A stretch of DNA of 64,000 nt, from assembly GCA_934555895.1 (NCBI GenBank), contig CAKTFH010000004.1:1-64000 (forward strand). Reading direction: 5' to 3'. The translations under genes and the position numbers were made by a program. Source of the stretch: an uncultured Muribaculaceae bacterium (GTDB taxonomy: Bacteria > Bacteroidota > Bacteroidia > Bacteroidales > Muribaculaceae). The notes under the pieces were generated by a model, which had not been told where the DNA came from, did no database searches, and saw only the letters and a program-made list of their open reading frames with translations. Shown here in pieces: positions 26,501 through 35,784 of this stretch (its first letter is position 1; each line of letters begins with the position of its first letter).

Positions 26501-27643
26501 ATGAAAAAGAATTTTGCATTTGCCGCCGTTGCCCTGATGGCAGCCTCGGCCATGCTGCCGGCATGCTCAGGCGGCAAGAGCGCATCACAGGCCGATGCCA
26601 CAGACACTCTTGCAGTGAATAATCCGCTGCCTATCAAGTTCGGCGACCCGTTTGTGCTCCGTGCCTCCGACGGCCGTTATTACATGTACGGCACTTCGCT
26701 CAGCGACGGCTACGAGGCTTTCGTGAGCGACGACCTCCAGACATGGGACTCGATTGGCCGCGTTTATCAGGGTGCGCAGGAGGGCCAGTGGAACGAAAGT
26801 TGCTTCTGGGCTCCTGAGGTGTATGAGCGCGACGGCAAATATTATATGTTCTACAGTGCCAACGACCGCAATAACTCTAATCATGAAGAAGAGAACTTCA
26901 AAATAGGTGTGGCTGTGGCCGATTCGCCCGCAGGTCCGTTCACCGATATTAACAACCGTCCGCTCTTCGAGCCTGAATATCCTGTGATTGACGCCAATGT
27001 GCTCTTCGACGACGCTTCCGGCAAAACCTATCTCTATTTCTCCCGATGCTGCTACAAGCACCCCGTACAGAGCGAGGTGGCCGACAGCGTGAAGGCCGCA
27101 GGCCTCTACGACGAGGTGGAGGAGAGCTGGGTTTATGGCGTGGAGCTTAAGCCCGACTTCTCAGGCATTGTTGGCGAGCCGCAACTGCTGCTTGCCCCTC
27201 CCACAAAACTATCCGACCGTCAGGCTGAATGGGAGAGCCGCACACTTGTGCAGGGCGAGGCACCCCGCCGCTGGACCGAGGGTTCCTATATTTTCCGTCA
27301 CGGAGATACATATTATATAATGTACAGCGCCAACGCTTATTTCGGCGGTAACTATGCTGTGGGTTACGCCACATCAAAGTCGCCAATGGGCCCATTTGTG
27401 AAAGCCGACACCAATCCTGTGCTGAGCGAGAACGCCTCAAAAGGCGGCGAAGTGGTTGGCACCGGACACAACATGGTGTTTACACTCCCTTCAGGACAGC
27501 TCGCAACAGCCTATCACGGCCGCATCGCATCCGACCCGAAAGACCGCTATGTGTTCATCTCACCCATGGAAATCGACTCGGCCGGCACTCTTATCGTGCA
27601 TGGCCCAAGCACAGGCGTCACACCTATCGTGAACCCCGAATGA
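26501..27643 (+). CDS. Glycoside hydrolase family 43 lipoprotein
   Basis: This 380-residue protein is a five-bladed beta-propeller of the GH43 type. It has a lipoprotein signal (AASAMLPAC, Cys near residue 22). The expected acidic triad is present: FGDPFVLRA (general base Asp), PVIDANVLF (pKa-modulating Asp) and RRWTEGSYIFRH (general acid Glu). The segments CFWAPEVY and YYMFYSANDR are typical blades. Family members release arabinose or xylose from arabinoxylan or related hemicellulose; the exact linkage is unknown. The ATG at 26501 is chosen because it begins the signal peptide, although the frame is open from 26417. It heads a GH43-GH2-GH43/SGNH block on one strand. Confidence 0.9.
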   Translation: MKKNFAFAAVALMAASAMLPACSGGKSASQADATDTLAVNNPLPIKFGDPFVLRASDGRYYMYGTSLSDGYEAFVSDDLQTWDSIGRVYQGAQEGQWNESCFWAPEVYERDGKYYMFYSANDRNNSNHEEENFKIGVAVADSPAGPFTDINNRPLFEPEYPVIDANVLFDDASGKTYLYFSRCCYKHPVQSEVADSVKAAGLYDEVEESWVYGVELKPDFSGIVGEPQLLLAPPTKLSDRQAEWESRTLVQGEAPRRWTEGSYIFRHGDTYYIMYSANAYFGGNYAVGYATSKSPMGPFVKADTNPVLSENASKGGEVVGTGHNMVFTLPSGQLATAYHGRIASDPKDRYVFISPMEIDSAGTLIVHGPSTGVTPIVNPE

Positions 27644-27693
27644 ATTTACGAACTAACCAATCATTAACCTCATAACTATACACAAAATTAGAC

Positions 27694-29517
27694 ATGAAAC
27701 TGCGTTTCTTAGCTGCAGCGGCTCTGCTCGCTGCAACCACAGTGGCTTCGGCCTATGAGCCCGTCGGCGACAAAATCCGCACCAAATGGGCTGCAGAAGT
27801 CACACCTGAGAATGTCTGGCAGGAATATCCCCGCCCGATTATGGAACGTGCACAGTGGCAGAATCTCAACGGTCTCTGGCAGTATGCCATAGTGCCGGCC
27901 AAGGCCAAGACACCCACCGACTGGCAGGGTGAGATTCTGGTGCCTTTCTGCGTTGAGTCATCGCTCTCTGGCGTCGGCAAGACTGTAGGCAAGGACCAGA
28001 GCCTCTGGTACAACCGCACTTTCACCGTGCCCTCTGCATGGAAAGGCCAGGATGTGATGCTCAATTTCGGAGCCGTAGACTGGGATTGCACCGTATGGGT
28101 CAACGGCATCAAGGTAGGCGCACACAAGGGCGGCTACACTCCCTTCAGCCTCAATATCACCCCGGCTCTCAAGGCCAAAGGCGAGAACACTCTCACAGTG
28201 CGTGTGTGGGACCCCACCGACGCCGGCTACAATCCCCGCGGCAAGCAGGTGGAGCGCCCCAACGGCATCTGGTACACACCCGTCACAGGCATCTGGCAGA
28301 CTGTATGGCTTGAGCCGGTTGCCAAGCAGCACATCACATCGCTCCGCACCACTCCCGATATCGACAACGGCACAGTAAGTGTAGTTGTTGATGCCGCCTG
28401 CGATCAGCCCGGCATCCGCAGCGAAGTCAAGGTGTTCGACAACGGTAAGCTCGTGGCTACCGGCAGCAGCCTCGGTAACGACGCCGTGGTTGTGGAGATG
28501 CCCGACGGATTCGAGCTCTGGACTCCCGACACCCCCAAGCTCTACGATATGGAGGTTACTCTTTATGGCGCCGACGGCAAGGCTGTCGACACTGTGAAGA
28601 GCTACACTGCAATGCGTAAATTCTCGAAAGGCCGCGACAAAAACGGTATCGTGCGCATGCGCCTCAACGGCAACGACCTCTTCCAGTTTGGCCCGCTCGA
28701 CCAGGGCTGGTGGCCCGACGGTCTCTACACCGCTCCATCCTATGAGGCTATGATCTACGATGTGGACAAGACCAAAGACCTCGGCTTCAATATGATCCGT
28801 AAGCATGTGAAAGTTGAGCCCGCCCTCTGGTACACCTACTGCGACAAGAAGGGTATAATCGTATGGCAGGATATGCCCAACGGCGACCGCGGTCCCTCCG
28901 AGTGGCAGACAACAAAATATTTCGACGCTTTCGACGGCAAACGTTCAGCAGAGAGCGAGGCCAACTACCGCCGCGAGTGGAAAGAAATCATCGATGCAAA
29001 CTACAACTATCCCTGTATCGGTATCTGGGTTCCGTTCAATGAGGCATGGGGCCAGTTCAAGACTCCTGAAATCGTGGAATGGACCAAATCCTACGACCCC
29101 AGCCGTCTGGTCAACCCTGCCAGCGGCGGCAACTTCTATCCTGTGGGCGACATCATCGACATCCATCACTATCCCGGCCCCGCAATGCCTATCTACGATG
29201 CATCGCGCGTGAATGTGCTCGGTGAGTTCGGTGGTATCGGCTATCCTGTCAAGGACCACCTGTGGCAGAACGACCGCAACTGGGGCTACATACAGTTCTC
29301 CAGCCCGAAAGAGGTTACCGACGAATACGTGAAGTACATCAAGCAGCTCCGAGACTATGTTGACCGCGGTTTCTGCGCCGGCGTTTACACCCAGACCACC
29401 GATGTGGAGGGTGAGGTGAACGGTTTCATGACCTACGACCGCGAGATGCTCAAGATGGAGCCCGAGCGCGTGCGTCAGGCCAACGAGACTCTTACCAAGT
29501 CGCTTCCTTCGAAATAA
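27694..29517 (+). CDS. Glycoside hydrolase family 2 enzyme
   Basis: This 607-residue secreted enzyme has a Sec signal peptide (LAAAALLAATTVASA, cleavage near residue 20). The three GH2 modules follow: a jellyroll sugar-binding domain (about 45-210, WYNRTFTVPSAWKG, DWDCTVWVNG and HKGGYTPFSLNIT), an immunoglobulin-like domain (about 215-315), and a TIM barrel (about 320-600). The acid/base is Glu in WVPFNEAWGQF near residue 450. The nucleophile is the Glu in NVLGEFGG near residue 512. GH2 includes beta-galactosidases, glucuronidases, mannosidases and arabinosidases; this one is shorter than LacZ. It lies 50 bp after the GH43 lipoprotein gene and ends at a terminator. Confidence 0.92.
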   Translation: MKLRFLAAAALLAATTVASAYEPVGDKIRTKWAAEVTPENVWQEYPRPIMERAQWQNLNGLWQYAIVPAKAKTPTDWQGEILVPFCVESSLSGVGKTVGKDQSLWYNRTFTVPSAWKGQDVMLNFGAVDWDCTVWVNGIKVGAHKGGYTPFSLNITPALKAKGENTLTVRVWDPTDAGYNPRGKQVERPNGIWYTPVTGIWQTVWLEPVAKQHITSLRTTPDIDNGTVSVVVDAACDQPGIRSEVKVFDNGKLVATGSSLGNDAVVVEMPDGFELWTPDTPKLYDMEVTLYGADGKAVDTVKSYTAMRKFSKGRDKNGIVRMRLNGNDLFQFGPLDQGWWPDGLYTAPSYEAMIYDVDKTKDLGFNMIRKHVKVEPALWYTYCDKKGIIVWQDMPNGDRGPSEWQTTKYFDAFDGKRSAESEANYRREWKEIIDANYNYPCIGIWVPFNEAWGQFKTPEIVEWTKSYDPSRLVNPASGGNFYPVGDIIDIHHYPGPAMPIYDASRVNVLGEFGGIGYPVKDHLWQNDRNWGYIQFSSPKEVTDEYVKYIKQLRDYVDRGFCAGVYTQTTDVEGEVNGFMTYDREMLKMEPERVRQANETLTKSLPSK

Positions 29518-29536
29518 TTTCTGAAATCTGACATAG

Positions 29537-29596
29537 GGCAGCGGAATTGCAGCCTCCATCTTCGCGGAGCTATGATTCCGCTGCCTTTCTTTTTAT
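29537..29596 (+). terminator. Intrinsic terminator after the GH2 gene
   Basis: An 11-bp stem (29537-29547 with 29575-29585) carries a 27-nt loop and is followed by TTTCTTTTTA. The large loop may itself contain a small stem. It separates the first two glycosidase genes from the GH43-SGNH gene. Confidence 0.75.
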
Positions 29597-29670
29597 CAGT
29601 TTTTTAGCTCCTTGGGTGAATAGCCCCTTCCCCATATTCTTTCCTGAAAAATATAAGATTAGTGAACCAT

Positions 29671-32600
29671 ATGAACTTAAGAAAACTATTAATTTTTTCC
29701 TTGTTGGCTGCTCCTGCTGCAACTTTTGCACAGACTGCTGCAACACTGAGCATTACCGGTACCGCACTCGATGAAAACGGAACAGAAGTGGTTGATATGC
29801 TGCGGCTTTCCGACCCCCGAGGCAACAAAAATGTGCTCGACCTTCTGCTGGCCGACCCTACTGTGTTCGCTGAGGACGGCAAGTTCTATGCCGCAGGCAC
29901 CCGCAGCTACGGTCCGCAGGGCTTTACCATGCTCGAGAGCTCCGATCTGAAGACATGGCGCTATGCTCGTCCCGATTCGATGGTGCTCCGCAAAGACCGT
30001 CAGACATGGGGCTCGAGCGGATTCTGGGCTCCGCAGTTTTTCAACGATGGCGACAATGGGTATCTCATGGCCTATGTGGCCAACGAGCGCTGCTGTATCG
30101 CCCATTCGGAGACTCTGACCGGCGACTACACCCAGAGCGAAATCGCCCCTGTAGACAATTCAGAAGGAAACATCGACCCCTTCATCTTCAAGGATGACGA
30201 TGGGAAATATTACATGTACCATGTGCGTTTCAAAGGCGGCAACATCCTTTATGTGGCCGAGCTCGACCCCTCGACATGGCATCTGAAAAACGGCACACTC
30301 AAGGAGTGCTTCCGCAACAGCCAGAGCTGGGAGTGGACTTCGGCATTCCAAAGCGGTTTGATTATGGAAGGCCCGTCAGTTATCAAAATCGACGACACCT
30401 ACTATATGTTCTACTCTGCCAACCACTATCAGAGCGTCGACTATGCCGTGGGTTATGCCACTGCCAAAAGTCCTCTCGGTCCGTGGACCAAATATTCCGG
30501 CAATCCCATTATCCACCGCAACATCGTAGGCGAGATGGGCTCGGGCCACGGCGAGGTGTTCTACGACAACGACGGCAATTTGCGTTACATGTACCATGTG
30601 CACTACAGCAACACTCAGGTTGGCCCCCGCAAGACCCGCATCGTCACTCTCAATGTCGACAAGAGCAAAGGCCATCCCTATGCTATCAGCGCCGACCGTG
30701 CTAGCGTGTTCATTCCCGAACTTAATCTAGGTGCCCGTGACGGCAAGTTCAGCGGATATGTGCGCCTTAAGCCTGAAGGTACCTTCAGTTTCGCGGGCGT
30801 CGATAGCGAAGGCAACACTGTGACCTACGGCACCGATGCAAACGGTGCACTTGTGGCCGGCGGAGAACCTTTCCAGAGCGACAAAGAAGGCGTCTATCGT
30901 GTGATAGCCGACACATCACGCGGCACTATCGAGTTCAAGAAAGTGGCAAGCATGCGTGTCAAGGGATCTGTGCTTACAGCCTGTGATCTTCCCTATAAGG
31001 GCAGCGGCGTGTTTGCCGGAGAGATAGACCTCAACAAGAATCCCAATGTGGAATATCTTCGCAAGACTCTTTACTTCTCCATCAACAATGACAATTCGCT
31101 TAAGATTCAGCGCATACCGGGCACCGACAATGTGACTGTGCCCGGCGATGGCATCACAGGCGAGGATATCCGCATCAATCCCGGGGTATATAACATCTCA
31201 CTTGACCTTAACCGCGGTAAACTTGCAATTGACGCCCCTGTAGATCCATACAGAGTCAGCGTGTTCGGTTCTTCGGTTGCCAACGGCCAGGGCGCTCAGA
31301 ATTTTCATGGCTATGCCTATCTCTATGGCGAGCAGCTTAAGAGCCGCAATGAAGAGGGCAAGAGCGATCATCCTTTCTATACATCGGGTATCTCTATCGG
31401 CGGCAACACTACCGTCAATCTCCTCGACCGCTACGACGACCTCATCCGTGACCATGGTAAGTATGTGATTTTCGGCCTGTCGCTTGGCAACGAGGGTATC
31501 CATGGCAATTCGTCTCCTGATTTGATTTTCAATCGGTTCCGTGATAATATGCTCGAGCTTATCGCCAAGGCACGTGCCGATGGTAAAATACCCGTGGTGA
31601 TGAACAACTACACCCGCACCGACTACAATACCACCGACTACACCTTCGTGAAAAACATGAACCTTCTCATCCATGAGTGGGATGTGCCGTCGGTGAACGC
31701 TCTCGGCACAGTCGACGACCGTTCGGGTCGCTGGGCAACCTCACTCCGCAAGGATGACGCACACCCCAACGACGAGGGACACCGCCAGATGATGCAGGCC
31801 ATTCCACCGTCGCTGTTCGACGCCATTGAGGCCGGTAAACCGCTGCCTGTGCGTGACTCCGAGGGTTCTGAAATCACTCTTTCCGACGGCAAGACACTCA
31901 CGTTCACTCCCGAAGGTAGTCTTAATGCTTTCACCCTTTCTATCAGATTGAAAAATGAAGGCGTAGGCGAGGTATTCCGTTTTGTGAACAAAGGCGCCGA
32001 CGGCGAGACCATCGGCCGTGTGCTTATCAACGAGGACGGTAAAGTGGTTTATATCTCACCCTCGGGCACAACAACAACGGCGCGTCTCAGCGGCTCCAAC
32101 AGCGGCGACTACTTCTACCTTACTTTCACGCACTACTATGGTATCGGTGCGTCGATCATCTATATGAACAACCGCGTAGGCGTCACTGTCAAGGAGACTC
32201 TCGCACCCGGCACATTCACCATTGGCGACAAAGCCGAATATCACACCGACCTTGCCGAAGGCGAAACTGCGTCGGCCAATCCGATTGGCATCTCTGAGGT
32301 AGCATTCTGGCGCTCGGCTATGAATATACAGGAAATAAACAAACATATTGCCGGCACCGCCATGCTTAAGTCGTCGCTTGAAATCTATGCTCCGATGGAT
32401 ATAGAAGAGACCGGCGCCGGTGAAGCCGCAGAAGCGCGCTACGATGTGCCTAACCTTGCCACATCGCTCAACACTATCTCGCTTGTTGTGCCGGGCAAGA
32501 GCGGCATAGAATCAGTAGTGGCCGGTTCTTCGGCATCCACCCCTTTTCCCGTGGCCTGCTACACACCCGACGGTAAGCTCGCCGGCACAGTGGCAGCAGG

Positions 32601-32685
32601 CGCTTCGGTAGCCTCTCTCAAGCTTGCCCCCGGGCTTTATGTGGTGCGTTACTCCGACGGCACTTCCCGCAAGCTCATTCTCTGA
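29671..32685 (+). CDS. GH43 glycosidase fused to SGNH esterase domain
   Basis: This 1004-residue secreted protein has a signal peptide (FSLLAAPAATFAQ). A GH43 propeller covers about 40-330, with Asp in LLADPTVFAEDG, Asp in EGNIDPFIFKDD and Glu in LIMEGPSVIKID. Two SusE/SusF-like beta segments follow at about 340-525 (NKNPNVEYLRKTLYFSINND and GVYNISLDLNRGKLAI). An SGNH/GDSL hydrolase spans about 530-730, with GSSVANGQGA holding the nucleophile Ser, GLSLGNEGIHG, VVMNNYTRTDYN and the terminal DDAHPNDEGH Asp-His pair. A LamG-like beta-sandwich (about 740-910) and a C-terminal tail with VVRYSDGTSRKLIL complete it. It probably removes arabinose or xylose and an ester group from the same hemicellulose chain. 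The ATG at 29671 is preferred over GTG 29662. Confidence 0.88.
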   Translation: MNLRKLLIFSLLAAPAATFAQTAATLSITGTALDENGTEVVDMLRLSDPRGNKNVLDLLLADPTVFAEDGKFYAAGTRSYGPQGFTMLESSDLKTWRYARPDSMVLRKDRQTWGSSGFWAPQFFNDGDNGYLMAYVANERCCIAHSETLTGDYTQSEIAPVDNSEGNIDPFIFKDDDGKYYMYHVRFKGGNILYVAELDPSTWHLKNGTLKECFRNSQSWEWTSAFQSGLIMEGPSVIKIDDTYYMFYSANHYQSVDYAVGYATAKSPLGPWTKYSGNPIIHRNIVGEMGSGHGEVFYDNDGNLRYMYHVHYSNTQVGPRKTRIVTLNVDKSKGHPYAISADRASVFIPELNLGARDGKFSGYVRLKPEGTFSFAGVDSEGNTVTYGTDANGALVAGGEPFQSDKEGVYRVIADTSRGTIEFKKVASMRVKGSVLTACDLPYKGSGVFAGEIDLNKNPNVEYLRKTLYFSINNDNSLKIQRIPGTDNVTVPGDGITGEDIRINPGVYNISLDLNRGKLAIDAPVDPYRVSVFGSSVANGQGAQNFHGYAYLYGEQLKSRNEEGKSDHPFYTSGISIGGNTTVNLLDRYDDLIRDHGKYVIFGLSLGNEGIHGNSSPDLIFNRFRDNMLELIAKARADGKIPVVMNNYTRTDYNTTDYTFVKNMNLLIHEWDVPSVNALGTVDDRSGRWATSLRKDDAHPNDEGHRQMMQAIPPSLFDAIEAGKPLPVRDSEGSEITLSDGKTLTFTPEGSLNAFTLSIRLKNEGVGEVFRFVNKGADGETIGRVLINEDGKVVYISPSGTTTTARLSGSNSGDYFYLTFTHYYGIGASIIYMNNRVGVTVKETLAPGTFTIGDKAEYHTDLAEGETASANPIGISEVAFWRSAMNIQEINKHIAGTAMLKSSLEIYAPMDIEETGAGEAAEARYDVPNLATSLNTISLVVPGKSGIESVVAGSSASTPFPVACYTPDGKLAGTVAAGASVASLKLAPGLYVVRYSDGTSRKLIL

Positions 32686-32713
32686 TTGATTAACTCTACT
32701 TCCTCAATGCTTT

Positions 32714-32748
32714 ACGACGGGGATGCGCCATCGGCGCATCCCCGTCGT
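32714..32748 (+). terminator. Strong hairpin after the GH43-SGNH gene
   Basis: A perfect 16-bp GC-rich stem (32714-32729 with 32733-32748) has a 3-nt loop. No long T-run follows, but the stem is among the strongest in the window and lies just past a stop codon, so it probably ends the glycosidase transcript. Confidence 0.65.
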
Positions 32749-32790
32749 CGTTACCTCCTTCGCCGTGGGGCGAAAAAAGATTGTGAAATT

Positions 32791-32823
32791 TTTGGGCGTT
32801 ATAAAGGTAAATATATACCTTTG
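32791..32823 (+). promoter_or_regulatory. Promoter of the pRiA4b ORF-3-like gene
   Basis: TTTG at 32791-32794 and TACCTTTG at 32816-32823 are 21 nt apart, matching the Bacteroidota consensus closely. The expected start of transcription is near 32830, about 35 nt before the ATG. Confidence 0.78.
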
Positions 32824-32864
32824 CATCGCATGCCGACGGTAGACGCAATAACGGCGGGTGCGGC

Positions 32865-33452
32865 ATGGCGCAAAACAAAAGAAAAAGCAAAAACAAGCAT
32901 ATGGTCTATAATTTCAGAGTAGTCTCAGATGAGGTTGACAACTTCAAAAGAGAAATAAAAATCGACGCCGACGCCACATTCCTCGACCTGAAGAATGCCA
33001 TCTGCGACAGCGTGGACTACGATAAAAACCAGCTCTCGTCGTTTTTCATCTGCGACGACAACTGGGAGAAGCGTCAGGAAATCACTTTGGAGGACATGGA
33101 CTCCTCTTCCGACCAGGATGTATATCTGATGGAGGATACGGTGCTTAGCGACCTTATCGACGACGAAGGACAGAAACTGATGTTTACCTTCGATTATCTC
33201 ACCGACCGCTCTCTGTTCATGCAGCTTAAAGAGCTTGTGACCGGTTCTAATCTCAAAGACCCCGTGTGCACTCTTTCGCTCGGCAAGGCTCCCGCGCAGA
33301 ATGTCGATCTCGATGAGTTCGAGGCTAAGGTAGACGCGAAGGCCGCGGCTGCCGCCACCGAGGACTTCGACGAGGAGTTTTATGGTTCCGACGAATACAA
33401 CGATGACGAATTCGATGCTGCCGGATTCGACGAGATGTCGTTTGACCAGTAA
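32865..33452 (+). CDS. pRiA4b ORF-3-like protein
   Basis: This 195-residue cytoplasmic protein has the fold named after plasmid pRiA4b ORF-3 (also listed as IS1096 passenger TnpR-like). Motifs are YNFRVVSDEVDNFKREIKID, ATFLDLKNAICDSVDYD, SSFFICDDNWEK and LMFTFDYLTDRSLFMQLKEL. The C-terminal 35 residues form a strongly acidic, repetitive tail rich in Asp, Glu and aromatic residues (DEEFYGSDEYNDDEF). Despite the family name there is no sign of a mobile element here. The function of the family in chromosomes is unknown. It has its own strong promoter and sits ahead of the Pif1-type helicase gene. Confidence 0.82.
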   Translation: MAQNKRKSKNKHMVYNFRVVSDEVDNFKREIKIDADATFLDLKNAICDSVDYDKNQLSSFFICDDNWEKRQEITLEDMDSSSDQDVYLMEDTVLSDLIDDEGQKLMFTFDYLTDRSLFMQLKELVTGSNLKDPVCTLSLGKAPAQNVDLDEFEAKVDAKAAAAATEDFDEEFYGSDEYNDDEFDAAGFDEMSFDQ

Positions 33453-33581
33453 AACATATAGGACCGTTTCTCAAGCACAAAGAACGCAATTTCCTGAAAA
33501 TATAATAATCTACAGTAAGCTCGCGGCCACACCACAAAATGCGGCTGCGGGCTTTCGCATATACAGTACACACCTGAAGTG

Positions 33582-35774
33582 ATGGAACACAACAATGAGC
33601 TCGAGCTGGCTTGGGAATTTGTGGAGCATACCGGAGTAAGCATCTTCCTTACCGGAAAAGCCGGTACGGGCAAAACCACATTCCTGCGCACACTGCGTGA
33701 GAAAAGCGCCAAAACCATGGTGGTGGTGGCTCCCACGGGAGTGGCCGCCATCAACGCCGGAGGTGTCACCATCCACTCGTTTTTCCAGCTCCCGTTGTCG
33801 CCGTATGTGCCCGGAAGCGACTACCGCGACAAATTCTCGTTTTCCAAAGACAAACTGCGTATAATACGTGCCCTCGACCTTCTGGTAATCGACGAAATTT
33901 CGATGGTGCGCTCCGACCTCCTCGACGCCATAGACAACGCTCTGCGCAAGTACCGCCGCTCGCCGTTGCCTTTCGGAGGCGTGCAGTTGCTTATGATAGG
34001 CGACTTGCAACAGCTCGCACCGGTGGTGACTCCACGCGATGAGTCGCTGTTGCGCGGCTACTACGATACACCCTATTTTTTCGGCAGCAAGGCTCTGGCG
34101 CAGATACCATATGTCACCATCGAGCTCACACATGTCTACCGCCAGCAGAACGCCCGTTTTATCGAGCTGCTCAACCATCTGCGTGCCGACAGCCTCACGG
34201 CCGACGATTTCCGCACGTTGACCTCGAGGGTCGATCCAAGGTTCCGTCCCGTTGATGGGAGCGATTTTATCAGGCTTACTACCCATAACCACATGGCCGA
34301 CAGCTATAATCAGGAGCAACTGCAGCGCCTGCGCACTCCCGCTTTCCACTATGAGGCCAAGGTGTCGGGCACCTTTCCCGAATCATCCTATCCCACACCT
34401 CAGACACTTGAACTCAAAGTGGGGGCGCAGGTGATGTTTCTCCGCAATGATTCATCTGGCGAGCATCTGTATTACAACGGAAAGATTGGCCGCGTGGTTT
34501 ATGCCGACAGAGACGGCGTGAAGGTGCTCTGTCAGGGAGAAACCGACCCTATCGATGTGAGTCCCGAGAGTTGGGAGAACGCCCGTTACACCGTCAATGA
34601 GCAGACCAACACTATAGAGACCGAAGTGCAGGGCACGTTCAGCCAGTTGCCTCTGCGCCTTGCCTGGGCCATCACCATCCACAAGAGTCAGGGGCTAACG
34701 TTCGACCATGTGGTGATCGATGCCGGCGCGTCGTTCGCTCCCGGACAGGTTTATGTGGCCTTGAGCCGCTGCAAGACGCTCGAGGGGATAGTGCTCGCCA
34801 CTCCTCTCGATTCGGCCATGCTCGGCATCGACCCGGGCGTGAGGACCTACATCGCGCATCAGGAGGAAGAGGCGCGCCGCAGCGCCTCGCAGCTCGTGGA
34901 TATCAAAAGGGAATATGTGCGGCACACGCTCTCTGATCTGTTCAATTTCCGTGAACTGGTGAATCTGCAGAGTTCTCTCACGCGACAGATTGCAAGTGTG
35001 TTCAGCCACTCTTTTCCCCGTGAGACAGCTGCTCAGCAGCAGATTGAGCTAAAGCTCCGCGAGAAAGTGGTGGAGGTGGCCGACCGCTGGCTGGCGGTTA
35101 TCGGATCGTCGGCATACGATACACTTGTGTCACCGGCGTTTTTGGAGAGAGTGAAGAAAAGTTCAGAATATTTCCGCGACACCATATTGGCTGCAATAGG
35201 CGACTCTCTTGTGAGTGCGGCAAAGGTGAAAACTGAAAACAAGAAGGCATCGCAGCGAGTGCGCGACCTTGTGACTGAGCTAGCGCACAGTGTGAAATCT
35301 ACCTCTATGTTGCTCGACATGGTGGCATCGCACGGTTTCAGCGTGCCGGCATATCTTAAGTTCAAGCAACAGGCATCGCTGAGAGCCTCGGGCGCCCCCG
35401 TTCTTAAGCCGGCTGCAAAGACCAGGAAGAAAGAGAGAAAAGAAAGACCGGTGAAAGAGCCGCGCAAACCCTCGCATGAAACCACTTTCGAAATGTTCGG
35501 GACAGGTCTGACCCGCGAAGAGATTGCCCGGGAGCGTGCTCTCACTGTGCCCACTATTACAGGCCATCTGATGCACTATGTAGACAACGGGATGCTCGAA
35601 CTTGACGATGTGTTCACACCGGCGCTGGTCAATGCAGTGGAATCGGCCATGGCGCAGCTGCCTGATGGGGCGCCTTATACCGAGGTGCTTGCCCTGCTCC
35701 CCGAAGGGGTCACCGCATCGGATGTGGTCAATATCAAGTCGGTGATTCTGAAAAACAGGAAACAACAGCTGTGA
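33582..35774 (+). CDS. Pif1-type helicase with C-terminal RecQ-like HTH
   Basis: This 730-residue protein is a superfamily 1B helicase of the Pif1/RecD2 type. The core covers about 1-420: FLTGKAGTGKTTFLR (Walker A, residues 22-36), VVVAPTGVAAINAGGVTIHSFF, LLVIDEISMVRSDLL (Walker B), LLMIGDLQQLAPVV (motif III), LAWAITIHKSQGLTFDHVVID (spanning two motifs) and GQVYVALSRCKTL. After a helical middle and a Lys/Arg-rich linker (about 595-630), the C-terminus (about 635-725) looks like the HTH_40 domain of RecQ helicases (TFEMFGTGLTREEIARERAL and LDDVFTPALVNAVE). It likely unwinds special DNA structures such as G-quadruplexes or R-loops. The ATG at 33582 is preferred over GTG 33579. Confidence 0.9.
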   Translation: MEHNNELELAWEFVEHTGVSIFLTGKAGTGKTTFLRTLREKSAKTMVVVAPTGVAAINAGGVTIHSFFQLPLSPYVPGSDYRDKFSFSKDKLRIIRALDLLVIDEISMVRSDLLDAIDNALRKYRRSPLPFGGVQLLMIGDLQQLAPVVTPRDESLLRGYYDTPYFFGSKALAQIPYVTIELTHVYRQQNARFIELLNHLRADSLTADDFRTLTSRVDPRFRPVDGSDFIRLTTHNHMADSYNQEQLQRLRTPAFHYEAKVSGTFPESSYPTPQTLELKVGAQVMFLRNDSSGEHLYYNGKIGRVVYADRDGVKVLCQGETDPIDVSPESWENARYTVNEQTNTIETEVQGTFSQLPLRLAWAITIHKSQGLTFDHVVIDAGASFAPGQVYVALSRCKTLEGIVLATPLDSAMLGIDPGVRTYIAHQEEEARRSASQLVDIKREYVRHTLSDLFNFRELVNLQSSLTRQIASVFSHSFPRETAAQQQIELKLREKVVEVADRWLAVIGSSAYDTLVSPAFLERVKKSSEYFRDTILAAIGDSLVSAAKVKTENKKASQRVRDLVTELAHSVKSTSMLLDMVASHGFSVPAYLKFKQQASLRASGAPVLKPAAKTRKKERKERPVKEPRKPSHETTFEMFGTGLTREEIARERALTVPTITGHLMHYVDNGMLELDDVFTPALVNAVESAMAQLPDGAPYTEVLALLPEGVTASDVVNIKSVILKNRKQQL

Positions 35775-35784
35775 TGCCTGCGGT

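Noticed and set aside
32865..33452. Mobile-element gene (IS1096 passenger name)
   Set aside because: The name comes from the family label only; no transposase, inverted repeats or target duplications surround it.
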